This document shows, in pieces, positions 16,216 to 24,026 of a stretch of 32,644 bases of DNA. The stretch is from contig CALNCU010000214.1 of assembly GCA_937875395.1 (NCBI GenBank), positions 1 to 32,644 of the forward strand, read 5' to 3'. This DNA comes from an uncultured Armatimonadota bacterium. Lineage in GTDB: Bacteria; Armatimonadota; UBA5829; DTJY01. The notes under the pieces are model-generated. The model saw nothing but the letters and a program-made list of their open reading frames with translations. It ran no database searches and was not told the DNA's origin. Each line of letters opens with the position of its first letter. Position 1 is the first letter of the stretch. The position numbers and the translations under genes were made by a program.

Positions 16216-18675
16216 GTGAGTGAATTTGCAAGGGAAATAATACCCGTAAATATTGAAGAAGAGATGAAGCGTTCATACCTCGGCTACGCCGTGAGTATGA
16301 TCATAGCCCGCGCCCTCCCGGATGTAAGAGATGGGTTAAAGCCGGTGCAGCGGCGTATCCTTATGGCCATGAACGACCTTCACCTCACGCCGGGCTCGCA
16401 CTACAGAAAATCCGCCAAGATTGCAGGCGACACTTCCGGAAACTACCACCCCCACGGCGAGCAGATTATCTATCCCACCATGGTTCGCATGGCGCAAGAT
16501 TTTAATGCCCGCTATCCGCTTATAGACGGCCAGGGTAACATGGGTTCCATTGACGGAGACCCCCCGGCGGCAATGCGTTATACAGAGATGAGAATGTCTC
16601 CGTTTGCCATGGAGATGCTGGAAGACCTGGACAAAGATACGGTAGACTGGCAGCCCAACTACGACCAGACCACAAACGAGCCTCTGGTACTTCCTGCCAA
16701 GCTGCCCAACCTGCTTTGCAACGGTTCGGCAGGTATTGCCGTAGGTATGGCAACAAACATTCCGCCGCATAACCTTAAAGAAGTGGTGGATGCCACCATC
16801 TGCCTTATAGACAACCCTGATGCCACCATAGAAGACCTTATGCAGCATGTGAAGGGGCCGGATTTCCCCACCGCGGGGCTTATCCTTGGCACCAAAGGCA
16901 TAAAGTCCGCATACGAAACGGGGCGCGGACAGGTTACCATGCAGGCACAGATCAGCCTGGAGCCCATGGAGAACGGCAAGACTCAAATTGTAATAACAGA
17001 GCTGCCGTACCAGGTAAACAAATCCCGCCTTATAGAGCACATAGCGGAACTGGTGAAATCCAAGAGGGTGGAAGGCATCACCAATCTGGACGATTTTAGC
17101 GACCGCACCGGCATGCGCGTAGTTATAGAACTCAAGCGCGATGCACATCCGCGGAGAGTACTAAACTACCTGCTCAAGCACACTCAGCTTAGAACCAACT
17201 TTGGCGTTATAATGCTTGCGCTGGTAGACGGCACGCCACGCATCCTCACCTTAAAGCAGATTCTAGAGCAGTACATACTGCACAGAAAAGAGATAGTATC
17301 CAGGCGTACCCGCTTTGAGCTTGAAAAGGCCAAGAGCAGGGCGCATATTCTGGAAGGACTCAGAATAGCACTCCACTGGCTGGACGAGATAATAAAAATC
17401 ATCAGGAACGCGCCCAACACAGAGACAGCCAGAAGAGAGATGATGAACCGGTTTGGGCTTTCTCAGGTGCAGGCAGAGGCAATTCTAAACATGCAGCTCC
17501 GCCAGCTCACCGGCCTTGAGCGCGATAAGGTAGAGAACGAGTACCGCGAACTCCTTAAAGCAATCTCTTACCTGGAAGATATTCTCTCCAACCCGCAGAG
17601 GGTGCTGGAGATAATAAAGCAGGAACTTAAAGTTCTAAGAGACAAGATGGGCGATGACCGCCTATCCAGGATAATCCCCATGGAAGCCGAAGAAATTGGC
17701 GAAGAGGACACTATCCCGGAGGAGGAGACCATAGTCACCATCACCCGCGACGGCTACATAAAGCGCGTACCCATAGACACCTACCGCACGCAGCGGCGCG
17801 GCGGAAGGGGCGTAATAGCAGCCAATTTTAAAGAAGAAGATAAGCTGGAGCACATATTTGTTGCCACCACGCACCATTACATCCTCTTCTTTACAGATAA
17901 TGGCAGGGTCTACAAGCTGAAGGCCTACGAGGTGCCGCAGACCACGCGGCAGGCCATGGGTACGGCCATCATCAACCTCATCCAGCTGGAACCCGGCGAA
18001 TCTATAAAGGCCACTGTTCCGGTGAGGGAACTGGGCGGCGAAGGCTACCTGGTTATGGCCACGAAGATGGGCGAGGTAAAGCGCACAGCCCTTTCAGAGT
18101 TCCATTATCTGCGGTCAAACGGCCTTAGGGCGTTTGATGTAGAAGAGGGCGACGAGCTTAGCTGGGTGCGTATAACCGGCGGCAATGATGACCTTGTAAT
18201 GGTCACCCGCAAGGGCATGGCCATCCGCTTCTCAGAGAAGAACCTCCGTGTGGCAAGCCGGGCATCCGGCGGCGTCAGGGGGATCATGCTGGGCAAGGAT
18301 AACGACCTTGTGGTGAGCATGGATGTTGTCCAGGATGATTGCGAGCTGCTGGTAGTCACAGAAAACGGCATGGGTAAACGCACCCCGCTGAAGGATTACC
18401 GCTCGCAGACCAGGGGCGGCAAGGGTTTAATAACCATGGCCATAAACCCCAAGGGCGGCTATATAGTAAGCGCCAACGTAGTTTCAAGTGAAGATAAGGC
18501 CATAATCCTCACCTCAAACGGCATAGCAATAAGGCTTAGGCTCTCAGAGGTACGCAGCTGCGGGCGGAGCACCATGGGCGTGAAGATGATCAACCTTGAA
18601 GAGGGAGATTCCGTGGCCTCCGTTGCCATAGTACCCACGGCAAGCGCAGAAGAAGAGGAAAAGACAGCAGAATAA
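16216..18675 (+). CDS. gyrA: DNA gyrase subunit A
   Basis: An 819-residue type IIA topoisomerase cleavage subunit that introduces negative supercoils together with GyrB (not in this window). GTG start with GAGGG seven bases upstream. Catalytic Tyr122 lies in AAMRYTEMR, at the same number as in E. coli. Landmarks include LPDVRDGLKPVQRRIL (34-49), GNYHPHG, YPLIDGQGN and NGSAGIAVGMATNIPPHN. The GyrA-box QRRGGRG at 526-532 identifies it as GyrA rather than ParC; five-to-six-bladed C-terminal pinwheel repeats follow, including QTRGGKG near 731. The quinolone-determining positions are unusual: residue 83 is Gln and residue 87 is Pro, where E. coli has Ser and Asp. An acidic tail (EEEEK) ends the protein. 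A perfect promoter precedes it and a strong terminator follows. Confidence 0.96.
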   Translation: MSEFAREIIPVNIEEEMKRSYLGYAVSMIIARALPDVRDGLKPVQRRILMAMNDLHLTPGSHYRKSAKIAGDTSGNYHPHGEQIIYPTMVRMAQDFNARYPLIDGQGNMGSIDGDPPAAMRYTEMRMSPFAMEMLEDLDKDTVDWQPNYDQTTNEPLVLPAKLPNLLCNGSAGIAVGMATNIPPHNLKEVVDATICLIDNPDATIEDLMQHVKGPDFPTAGLILGTKGIKSAYETGRGQVTMQAQISLEPMENGKTQIVITELPYQVNKSRLIEHIAELVKSKRVEGITNLDDFSDRTGMRVVIELKRDAHPRRVLNYLLKHTQLRTNFGVIMLALVDGTPRILTLKQILEQYILHRKEIVSRRTRFELEKAKSRAHILEGLRIALHWLDEIIKIIRNAPNTETARREMMNRFGLSQVQAEAILNMQLRQLTGLERDKVENEYRELLKAISYLEDILSNPQRVLEIIKQELKVLRDKMGDDRLSRIIPMEAEEIGEEDTIPEEETIVTITRDGYIKRVPIDTYRTQRRGGRGVIAANFKEEDKLEHIFVATTHHYILFFTDNGRVYKLKAYEVPQTTRQAMGTAIINLIQLEPGESIKATVPVRELGGEGYLVMATKMGEVKRTALSEFHYLRSNGLRAFDVEEGDELSWVRITGGNDDLVMVTRKGMAIRFSEKNLRVASRASGGVRGIMLGKDNDLVVSMDVVQDDCELLVVTENGMGKRTPLKDYRSQTRGGKGLITMAINPKGGYIVSANVVSSEDKAIILTSNGIAIRLRLSEVRSCGRSTMGVKMINLEEGDSVASVAIVPTASAEEEEKTAE

Positions 18676-18682
18676 AATAAGG

Positions 18683-18714
18683 GGCGGGCATTATGTGCCC
18701 GCCTTTTCTTTTTT
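18683..18714 (+). terminator. Intrinsic terminator after gyrA
   Basis: GGCGGGCA (18683-18690), loop TTATG, TGCCCGCC (18696-18703), then TTTTCTTTTTT. A strong rho-independent terminator 8 bp after the stop. Confidence 0.95.
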
Positions 18715-18751
18715 GGGGATGGTTAACACCGTTCCCGTCAGGCCTGAAAGG

Positions 18752-18763
18752 GAACATCCTTTC
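18752..18763 (+). promoter_or_regulatory. Possible LexA box upstream of lexA
   Basis: GAACATCCTTTC is one base off the GAAC-N4-GTTC core of Gram-positive-type LexA boxes, and the HTH of the downstream LexA closely resembles that type. It also sits in a longer inverted repeat, GTTCCC-N13-GGGAAC (18731-18755). I could not identify the lexA promoter with confidence, so the position relative to it is unknown. Confidence 0.3.
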
Positions 18764-18795
18764 GGTAGAAGTCGCTGGAGAGACGTTCTGATTGG

Positions 18796-18844
18796 TTAAT
18801 GCTTCGGTCGCAGAGCCGAAGGCGCCGCTGCCGAAGCTCATTAA
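18796..18844 (+). repeat. Palindromic intergenic element, copy A (in front of lexA)
   Basis: Core GCTTCGG (18801-18807) and CCGAAGC (18831-18837) are inverted arms, extended outward by TTAAT and ATTAA. The inside reads TCGCAGA, then the small hairpin GCC-GAA-GGC, then GCCGCTG. It shares arms and framework with the copies at 23826, 23919, 23988, 32495 and 32562. It lies 19 bp before the lexA SD. Confidence 0.9.
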
Positions 18845-18878
18845 CATTATCATAGAAAAACAGGGGAGGATTATTTGC

Positions 18879-19493
18879 ATGGCAAAAGAATTGACACCCC
18901 GGCAACGTCAGATACTTCACTTTATATTACAGCACATAGAAACAAGAGGATACCCGCCCACTGTTAGAGAGATTGGCGAGGCGGTGAACCTTAGCTCAAG
19001 TTCCACCGTGCACGCCCACCTTAGAAGCCTTGAAGAATCCGGGCTTATAAAGCGTGATGCCGTGCTTACCCGAGCCATAAAGCTTCTGCCGGGCACACGG
19101 GTTTCCTATACGCCTAAAAAAGTTGCCAATATACCTATCCTTGGCACCGTGGCCGCAGGGAAGCCCATACTGGCCGTGGAAGATTACGATGACACTTATC
19201 CCATACCCCAGGAATTACTCTCCGGCTCCGACGGATTCATGCTCAAGGTAAAGGGCGAAAGCATGATAGAAGACGGCATAATGGACGGAGATATGGTAAT
19301 AGTCCGCCGCCAGGAGAGCGCCGTAAACGGCGAAACCGTGGTGGCTCTGATAGATGGTGAAGCCACCGTTAAGCGCTTCTACAAGGAAGGCAGGCATATC
19401 CGCCTGCAGCCCGCCAACTCCGCCATGAAACCCATCATTACAAAAGATGTTATTATTGTAGGCAAAGTAGTGGGCCTTGTAAGAGAGATATAG
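18879..19493 (+). CDS. lexA: LexA repressor, SOS master regulator
   Basis: A 204-residue repressor of the SOS response, inactivated by RecA-stimulated self-cleavage. I place the start at ATG 18879, eight bases after GGGGAGGA; an in-frame extension to 18792 would translate a palindromic repeat and is rejected. The winged HTH spans 1-70 (YPPTVREIGEAVNLSSSSTV, then HAHLRSLEESGLI), very close to Bacillus LexA. The cleavage site is Ala93-Gly94 (VAAGKP); the Ser-Lys dyad is Ser128 (KGESM) and Lys165 (ATVKRF). All functional residues are intact. The following SRPBCC gene begins 40 bp downstream and may be co-transcribed. Confidence 0.96.
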   Translation: MAKELTPRQRQILHFILQHIETRGYPPTVREIGEAVNLSSSSTVHAHLRSLEESGLIKRDAVLTRAIKLLPGTRVSYTPKKVANIPILGTVAAGKPILAVEDYDDTYPIPQELLSGSDGFMLKVKGESMIEDGIMDGDMVIVRRQESAVNGETVVALIDGEATVKRFYKEGRHIRLQPANSAMKPIITKDVIIVGKVVGLVREI

Positions 19494-19533
19494 AGTTTAC
19501 CCCAAGCCAAATTGATACCAGAGGAGAAGAAAC

Positions 19534-19986
19534 GTGCCAAAAGTAGAGAGTTCCATAATCATTAATGCCCCCGTAGCCAAGGTGATGGCCTGCGCCAAAG
19601 ATATAGAGGCCTTCCCAGAGTTTATGCCGGATATGAAGAGCGTCAAAATTCTTGAAAAGAGCCCGGATGGAAACCGCACCATATCAGAGTTTGTGGGTAT
19701 TGTAAAAGAGTTCAAGACCACGCTGAAGTGGACGGAAGAAGATTTCTGGGATGAATCCGCCGGAACCTGCAAATTTAACCTTATAAAAGGGGATTTTAAG
19801 ACTTATTCCGGGCTTTGGACGTTTAAAGAGGTGGATGGCGGAACAAAATATACATCGGTGATAGAATACGAATACGATATTCCCATGATAGGCCCGCTCA
19901 TCAAGGCATTGGTGGCAAAGAAGATGCAGCAGAATGTGGACAGCATACTGGCCGCCATAAAGAGCAAAGTAGAAAGCGCGTCCTAG
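19534..19986 (+). CDS. SRPBCC (START/COQ10-like) family protein
   Basis: A 150-residue helix-grip protein. GTG start behind GAGGAG. The N-terminal strand and helix read SSIIINAPVAKVMACAKDIE with FPEFMPDMKSVKIL after it, the usual polyketide cyclase/COQ10-type opening; a long strand follows (TISEFVGIVKEFKTTLKW), then GLWTFKEVDGGTKYTSVIEY, and a C-terminal amphipathic helix (KALVAKKMQQNVDSILAAIK) that closes the lipid-binding cavity. Members bind hydrophobic ligands such as lipids or quinones; the specific ligand is not predictable. The length is standard. It lies between lexA and a flavoprotein, all in one direction. Confidence 0.85.
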   Translation: MPKVESSIIINAPVAKVMACAKDIEAFPEFMPDMKSVKILEKSPDGNRTISEFVGIVKEFKTTLKWTEEDFWDESAGTCKFNLIKGDFKTYSGLWTFKEVDGGTKYTSVIEYEYDIPMIGPLIKALVAKKMQQNVDSILAAIKSKVESAS

Positions 19987-20069
19987 CATTTCGCACAGTA
20001 TAAAAAACACTGGAATGCCGCAAATACGGGCCGGGCTTCGTATGTCACCAACCTGAAAGGGAGGGGCGT

Positions 20070-21413
20070 ATGAAATACGATGTAATTATAGTAGGGGCCG
20101 GGCCGGCGGGAATTTTTGCAGCCTTGGAACTCTCAAAGATAGAGGGTCTCAAGGCTGTCCTTATAGATAAGGGCGCAGACATAGACAAGCGCGTGCAGGA
20201 GCGCCCCCGGTCACTCCTGTGCGGATGGGGCGGCGCGGGCGCCTTCTCTGACGGCAAGCTTACCCTCTCTACAGCGGTAGGCGGGCAGCTTGCATCTTAC
20301 ATGCCCGGGGATGATGTTCAGCGGCTTATAGATTATGTGGACGGCATATACGTATATTTTGGGGCGCCGGAGAAGGTTTACGGTACCAATGAGGATGAGG
20401 TAGGCCGCATAGCCCGGAAGGCCACCATGGCGGATCTTAAGCTTATCCCATCTGCCATACGCCACGTGGGAACGGACCAGTGGCCGGATCTGCTCCGCCG
20501 GCTGCGGGATGCAATTTGCACCCGCGTAGACATACTCACAGAAACAGCCGTCGCCCGGGTGCTTATCCATGAAGGCCGGGTGGAGGGCGTAGAGACCAAC
20601 TCTGGCCAGGTGATAGAAGGCCGGTACGTAATCCTTGCCCCCGGACGAGAGGGTGCAGACTGGCTTCTTACAGAGGCCAGGCGCCTTGAACTGGAGACTA
20701 TCACCAACCCGGTAGATGTAGGCGTGCGGGTGGAGCTTCCGGCGCCCATCCTCTCAGAGATTACGGATGCCATCTATGAACCAAAGCTAATACACTACAC
20801 ACCCTCCTTTGATGATAAGGTGCGCACCTTCTGCATATGCCCAAGAGGAGAGGTTGTTGAAGAGTATAACGACGGCGTCACCACAGTAAACGGGCACAGT
20901 TATGCCAGCAAAAAGACTAACAATACCAATTTTGCGCTTCTTGTATCTACCAGTTTTACAGAACCGTTCCGGGAACCCATCATCTACGGCAGATATATAG
21001 CATCCCTCTCCAACCTGCTCTCCGGCAGCGTAATAGTGCAGCGCCTGGGAGACCTTAAGGCGGGCAGGCGTTCCACATGGCACAGAATAGAGCACGGACT
21101 TGTAGGCCCCACGCTTAAAACCGCAATCCCCGGCGATCTCTCCTTTGTGCTGCCTTACCGGTACCTTGCCGGAATCATGGAGATGCTTGAGGCAATGGAT
21201 AAGCTTGCGCCGGGCGTGGCATCCAGGCACACCCTTCTCTACGGCGTGGAGGTGAAGTTTTATTCTTCAAGGCTGAGGCTCACCCCCTCGCTTGAGACGG
21301 ATATAGTGAATCTGTTTACCATAGGGGATGGAGCAGGGGTTACAAGGGGGCTTATGCAGGCCTCCGCTGCCGGTGTGGTAGCGGCCAGGGAGATTATAAA
21401 AAGGGCGTTTTAA
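20070..21413 (+). CDS. FAD-dependent dehydrogenase, COG2509-like
   Basis: A 447-residue flavoprotein. ATG 20070 behind GGGAGGGG. The FAD-binding dinucleotide motif VIIVGAGPAGIFAALEL is at residues 5-21. A glycine-rich second motif, LLCGWGGAGAFSDGKLTL, and the C-terminal FTIGDGAGVTRGLMQASAAG (FAD-ribityl contact) are characteristic of the uncharacterised COG2509 dehydrogenases. A Cys-containing TFCICPRGEV segment and a Gly-rich NGHSYASKKTNNTNFALLVS stretch are also typical of that group. Substrate and electron acceptor are unknown. No promoter was found in the 83-bp gap after the SRPBCC gene. Its TAA stop overlaps the TAA of the convergent SpoIID-type gene (shared TTAA at 21410-21413). Confidence 0.88.
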   Translation: MKYDVIIVGAGPAGIFAALELSKIEGLKAVLIDKGADIDKRVQERPRSLLCGWGGAGAFSDGKLTLSTAVGGQLASYMPGDDVQRLIDYVDGIYVYFGAPEKVYGTNEDEVGRIARKATMADLKLIPSAIRHVGTDQWPDLLRRLRDAICTRVDILTETAVARVLIHEGRVEGVETNSGQVIEGRYVILAPGREGADWLLTEARRLELETITNPVDVGVRVELPAPILSEITDAIYEPKLIHYTPSFDDKVRTFCICPRGEVVEEYNDGVTTVNGHSYASKKTNNTNFALLVSTSFTEPFREPIIYGRYIASLSNLLSGSVIVQRLGDLKAGRRSTWHRIEHGLVGPTLKTAIPGDLSFVLPYRYLAGIMEMLEAMDKLAPGVASRHTLLYGVEVKFYSSRLRLTPSLETDIVNLFTIGDGAGVTRGLMQASAAGVVAAREIIKRAF

Positions 21414-22666
21414 CGTTTTAAGGAGAGGCGCAGGTTTATATCTGAAACCTGTTTTATCTCTATGCCTGTGTAATAGTGTTTTAGAATATCTGCGCAGGAT
21501 TTTCCGGCCTTTGCCATGCCGTTTGCGCCAAAGGCACACAGCCCCACTGCGTGGCCGTACCCCCTGCCGTCAAACCGGTAGCCGGCATCTATGGGCGTTA
21601 TGGTAAACTTGGTGCCCTTTATTACGCTCAGCCCCACGGCCTCCCTAAAGCGGTTTCCCGTTGTCCTGTATTCTCCGGCATCGCCCTTTACAATAACAGT
21701 CTTGGCGTGTCCGCCGGAATCAAACTCTGCAACGGAAACCTCTTGAACCTTACCAACTTTGGCTGTTTTTAAGAGCCTGGTGTTAAGCTCGTCTAAGGTG
21801 AAGGTTTTAGTCCAGCTGTGGTGCGGGCTTGCCGAGCAGTAGTCCTGGCCATCTCCAACTGCATCTGATACCGCTCTAAGATAAGGCCAGGGAGACTTGC
21901 CGAACCCGGCATCCTCATTATTAAGGGTAGAGCCCCCGCAGTCTGTGGAGTAGCAGGCGGCTATTGGGTTGTTATCATAGGTTATAACCTGTCCGCGGGT
22001 TTCGTCTATCAGTTTGTTTACCCAGTCTGCATCGCGGTTTGCCCCGGAAAAGCACTGGCAGTTGGTATTATCGCACAAGTTGTATCCGTCCGATGCATGA
22101 CGCCCCATGCTCCGCAAGGCATAGGTGCGGGCGGCAATAGCAAGGGCTTTCTGCGCCTCCGGTTGAAACATTCTGGGCACTTCTATGGGGACAACGCCCC
22201 TAATGTAATCTTCAAGCTCAAGCTCATTTACCGCAAAGAGGCGGGCGCCTCCGCGTATCTCTATAATCCCCCGGTATCGTCCCTTCCTGCCGTTAGATGC
22301 GGCAAGCTGGAAGATACAGCTGTTTACCGGCGAAGCAATGCGGAGCGGGCCGGTAAATGTGCCGGAGGGTGTGCCGTCAATGGATACATCTATTTTGCCG
22401 TTATTAGCATTAAGAAGAAGGGATTTTCCCTCTACAGAAGCCACGGGGTCATTGGATGATGGGTCTGTTACCTGAAAGGGTGATGCAGCTGTTATTGTGA
22501 TAGATGCTGGCGTGCTTATTCCGGATACCAATCCTGCGCGAACCATAACCTGTTCGTCTGCCTGCGCACCGTTCGGCAAAAAGAGAACTGCAAATATAAA
22601 AAGAACGGACAGCCTTACCTGGAGGAAGAATCTGGTAGAAGGGCTGACCCTGGTCCCAGTGCTCAT
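21410..22666 (-). CDS. Secreted SpoIID/LytB-domain protein
   Basis: A 418-residue exported protein. I choose the ATG whose complement is at 22664-22666, behind AGAGGTG; a longer frame would run through the tRNA gene. Residues 1-36 give a signal peptide (RFFLQVRLSVLFIFAVLFL, then AQA). The middle carries the SpoIID core: NELELEDYIRGVVPIEVPRM, with Glu162 at the position of the SpoIID catalytic Glu, then PEAQKALAIAARTYALRSMG, a Cys-rich NLCDNTNCQCFSG, and ACYSTDCGGSTLNNEDAG. The C-terminus ends with GRGYGHAVGLCAFGANGMAKAG. SpoIID-type enzymes are peptidoglycan lytic transglycosylases that cut glycan strands lacking stem peptides. The domain also occurs in non-sporulating bacteria, so sporulation is not implied. 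Confidence 0.9.
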   Translation of the reverse strand: MSTGTRVSPSTRFFLQVRLSVLFIFAVLFLPNGAQADEQVMVRAGLVSGISTPASITITAASPFQVTDPSSNDPVASVEGKSLLLNANNGKIDVSIDGTPSGTFTGPLRIASPVNSCIFQLAASNGRKGRYRGIIEIRGGARLFAVNELELEDYIRGVVPIEVPRMFQPEAQKALAIAARTYALRSMGRHASDGYNLCDNTNCQCFSGANRDADWVNKLIDETRGQVITYDNNPIAACYSTDCGGSTLNNEDAGFGKSPWPYLRAVSDAVGDGQDYCSASPHHSWTKTFTLDELNTRLLKTAKVGKVQEVSVAEFDSGGHAKTVIVKGDAGEYRTTGNRFREAVGLSVIKGTKFTITPIDAGYRFDGRGYGHAVGLCAFGANGMAKAGKSCADILKHYYTGIEIKQVSDINLRLSLKR

Positions 22667-22697
22667 ATGAACACCTCTTATCAGCCTGAAACAAAAA

Positions 22698-22775
22698 TGG
22701 TCGGGGTGGCGAGACTTGAACTCGCGAACCTCTCGCACCCGAAACGAGCGCTCTACCAAGCTGAGCTACACCCCG
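22698..22775 (-). tRNA. tRNA-Pro, anticodon CGG
   Basis: The minus strand folds into a cloverleaf: acceptor arm CGGGGTG/CACCCCG, D-arm GCTC-AGCTTGGTAG-AGCG-type, anticodon stem CTCGT/GCGAG around the loop TTCGGGT (anticodon CGG), T-arm with GTTCAAGTC, discriminator A and encoded CCA (22698-22700). The CGGGGTG acceptor is typical of bacterial tRNA-Pro. It reads CCG codons. Confidence 0.95.
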
Positions 22776-22789
22776 ATATTAAACACAGA

Positions 22790-22818
22790 ATTGTAGCATA
22801 AATATTCCGGTTTTGCAA
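22790..22818 (-). promoter_or_regulatory. Promoter of tRNA-Pro and probably the SpoIID-type gene
   Basis: On the minus strand, TTGCAA (22813-22818), 17-bp spacer, TACAAT (22790-22795). Transcription would start about 7 bp before the mature tRNA end. Confidence 0.7.
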
Positions 22819-22907
22819 GGGTTTTAAGAAATCCAGGTGGTGGCTGTGCGGTCGGGCGGGGTTTTGGTTTTGGAGAGCGGCTGCATCTATCCACCGGGAA
22901 GGCGCAG

Positions 22908-22936
22908 TTGACAGCGCATCTTATACGTCGTAGAAT
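22908..22936 (+). promoter_or_regulatory. Sigma-70 promoter of the PIG-L deacetylase gene
   Basis: TTGACA (22908-22913), 17-bp spacer, TAGAAT (22931-22936). Start codon about 65 bp after the predicted transcription start. The rest of 22819-22907 shows nothing I can name. Confidence 0.75.
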
Positions 22937-23005
22937 TCTGTATGTGTAGAACAGGCGTTTTGCCAGTAAACAAAGAACAAGATAATATTTGGAGGATTAT
23001 ATTCC

Positions 23006-23791
23006 ATGGAAGAGACCAGGGTTGCAATGGCTGCCGGGGCGCATCCGGATGATATAGAATTTATGATGTCCGGCACCCTTCTAAAACTGGCGGATGCTGG
23101 GTGGAAGATACATTACATGAATATCTGCAACGGCAACTGCGGAAGCATGGTTTTAGATCATAATGCATGCATTGAAGCGCGCACAAAAGAGGCCATGCGC
23201 GCAGCAGAGTTTGCCGGCGCCGCCTTCCACTCCCCCCTTGTGAACGATCTGGAACTTCTGTATGATCTTGCCGTAGTAAGAAAGCTCTGTGCCATTGTGC
23301 GTGAGGTAAGGCCGCAGATACTGCTTCTGCCCTCGCCGCAGGATTATATGGAAGACCATATGAATGCCTCAAGAACAATGGTCTCAGCCGCCTTCTGCCG
23401 GGCCATGCAGAATTTTGTTACAATCCCGGAGTCCCGGGCGGTGGATTTTGATATGGCAATCTACCATGCCCTTCCGCACGGGCTAATGGATCAGCTGGGA
23501 AAGCCCGTCATGCCGGAGTTTTTTGTGGATGTAACCGGCGTTATGGATCGCAAGCGCACCATGTTAGAGTTCCATGAAAGCCAGAGGGGTTGGCTTGATG
23601 ACAGCCAGGGTATGGATAACTATGTGGGCACAATGGTCAGCCAGTGCAAACGCATAGGCGGCATGTCCGGGGAGTTTGAGTATGCAGAGGGCTGGCGCCG
23701 CCACAATCCGCTTGGGTTCAGTGCAGACCTGGGCTTCAACCCGCTCTGCCAGATTCTTTCTGACAGCATAACAGAGAATGCATCATACTAA
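23006..23791 (+). CDS. PIG-L/LmbE family deacetylase
   Basis: A 261-residue zinc-dependent N-acetyl-sugar (GlcNAc-type) deacetylase. ATG 23006 lies nine bases after GGAGGA. Zinc-site motif AHPDD at residues 12-16 (His13, Asp16) and DYMEDH with His118 provide the three usual metal ligands; Asp15 is the usual general base. Family members act on GlcNAc-inositol (mycothiol), GlcNAc-malate (bacillithiol), antibiotic intermediates or chitobiose-like sugars. This one is monocistronic, with its own promoter and no thiol-cofactor genes nearby, so the substrate is open. The Cys-rich NICNGNCGSM segment near 39-48 is unusual to my eye but not diagnostic. Confidence 0.9.
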   Translation: MEETRVAMAAGAHPDDIEFMMSGTLLKLADAGWKIHYMNICNGNCGSMVLDHNACIEARTKEAMRAAEFAGAAFHSPLVNDLELLYDLAVVRKLCAIVREVRPQILLLPSPQDYMEDHMNASRTMVSAAFCRAMQNFVTIPESRAVDFDMAIYHALPHGLMDQLGKPVMPEFFVDVTGVMDRKRTMLEFHESQRGWLDDSQGMDNYVGTMVSQCKRIGGMSGEFEYAEGWRRHNPLGFSADLGFNPLCQILSDSITENASY

Positions 23792-23825
23792 TACTTCACC
23801 AAAAAAGTTTTAATGGTTAAGCATG

Positions 23826-23860
23826 GTTTCGGCAGCGCCGCTTCGCTCTGCGACTAAAGT
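23826..23860 (-). repeat. Palindromic intergenic element, copy F (reverse orientation, degenerate)
   Basis: Read on the minus strand it shows CTTTAGTCGCAGA, then GC-GAA-GC, then GGCGCTGCCGAAAC. Framework and central hairpin match the other copies, while the outer arms have decayed. Confidence 0.75.
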
Positions 23861-23918
23861 ATCAACCCCCATAACACCTGGTGAGCCGCCAGACTAATTC
23901 GCGCACCCTCGGGATGAT

Positions 23919-23958
23919 GCTTCGGTCGCAGAGCACTTTAGTGCGTCGCTGCCGAAGC
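23919..23958 (+). repeat. Palindromic intergenic element, copy B
   Basis: GCTTCGGTCGCAGA, then the central hairpin GCAC-TTTA-GTGC (23933-23944), then GTCGCTGCCGAAGC. Intact outer arms. Confidence 0.9.
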
Positions 23959-23987
23959 CCAGGATGGTAACCCCCCCCGGGAAGATA

Positions 23988-24026
23988 CTTCGGTCGCAGA
24001 GTGCCTTAGCACGCCGCTGCCGAAGC
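23988..24026 (+). repeat. Palindromic intergenic element, copy C
   Basis: CTTCGGTCGCAGA, then GTGC-CTTA-GCAC (24001-24012), then GCCGCTGCCGAAGC. It starts 69 bp after copy B and is preceded by the leader AACCCCCCCCGGGA. Remaining sequence between copy C and the promoter at 24197 shows no gene. Confidence 0.9.

Noticed and set aside
18792..18878. In-frame N-terminal extension of lexA
   Set aside because: It translates the palindromic repeat; the ATG at 18879 has a perfect SD and the normal LexA start.
21410..22666. Evidence for sporulation from the SpoIID domain
   Set aside because: SpoIID/LytB domains are common in non-sporulating bacteria; no other sporulation gene is present.
22667..22759. 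Longer start for the SpoIID-type protein
   Set aside because: It would translate the tRNA-Pro gene; the downstream ATG has an SD and begins a signal peptide.
22949..22960. LexA-box-like GAACAGGCGTTT before the PIG-L gene
   Set aside because: Imperfect, asymmetric, and no reason for SOS control; likely chance.
23826..24026. CRISPR array
   Set aside because: Repeats are palindromic with internal variation, in mixed orientation, and without regular unique spacers or cas genes.
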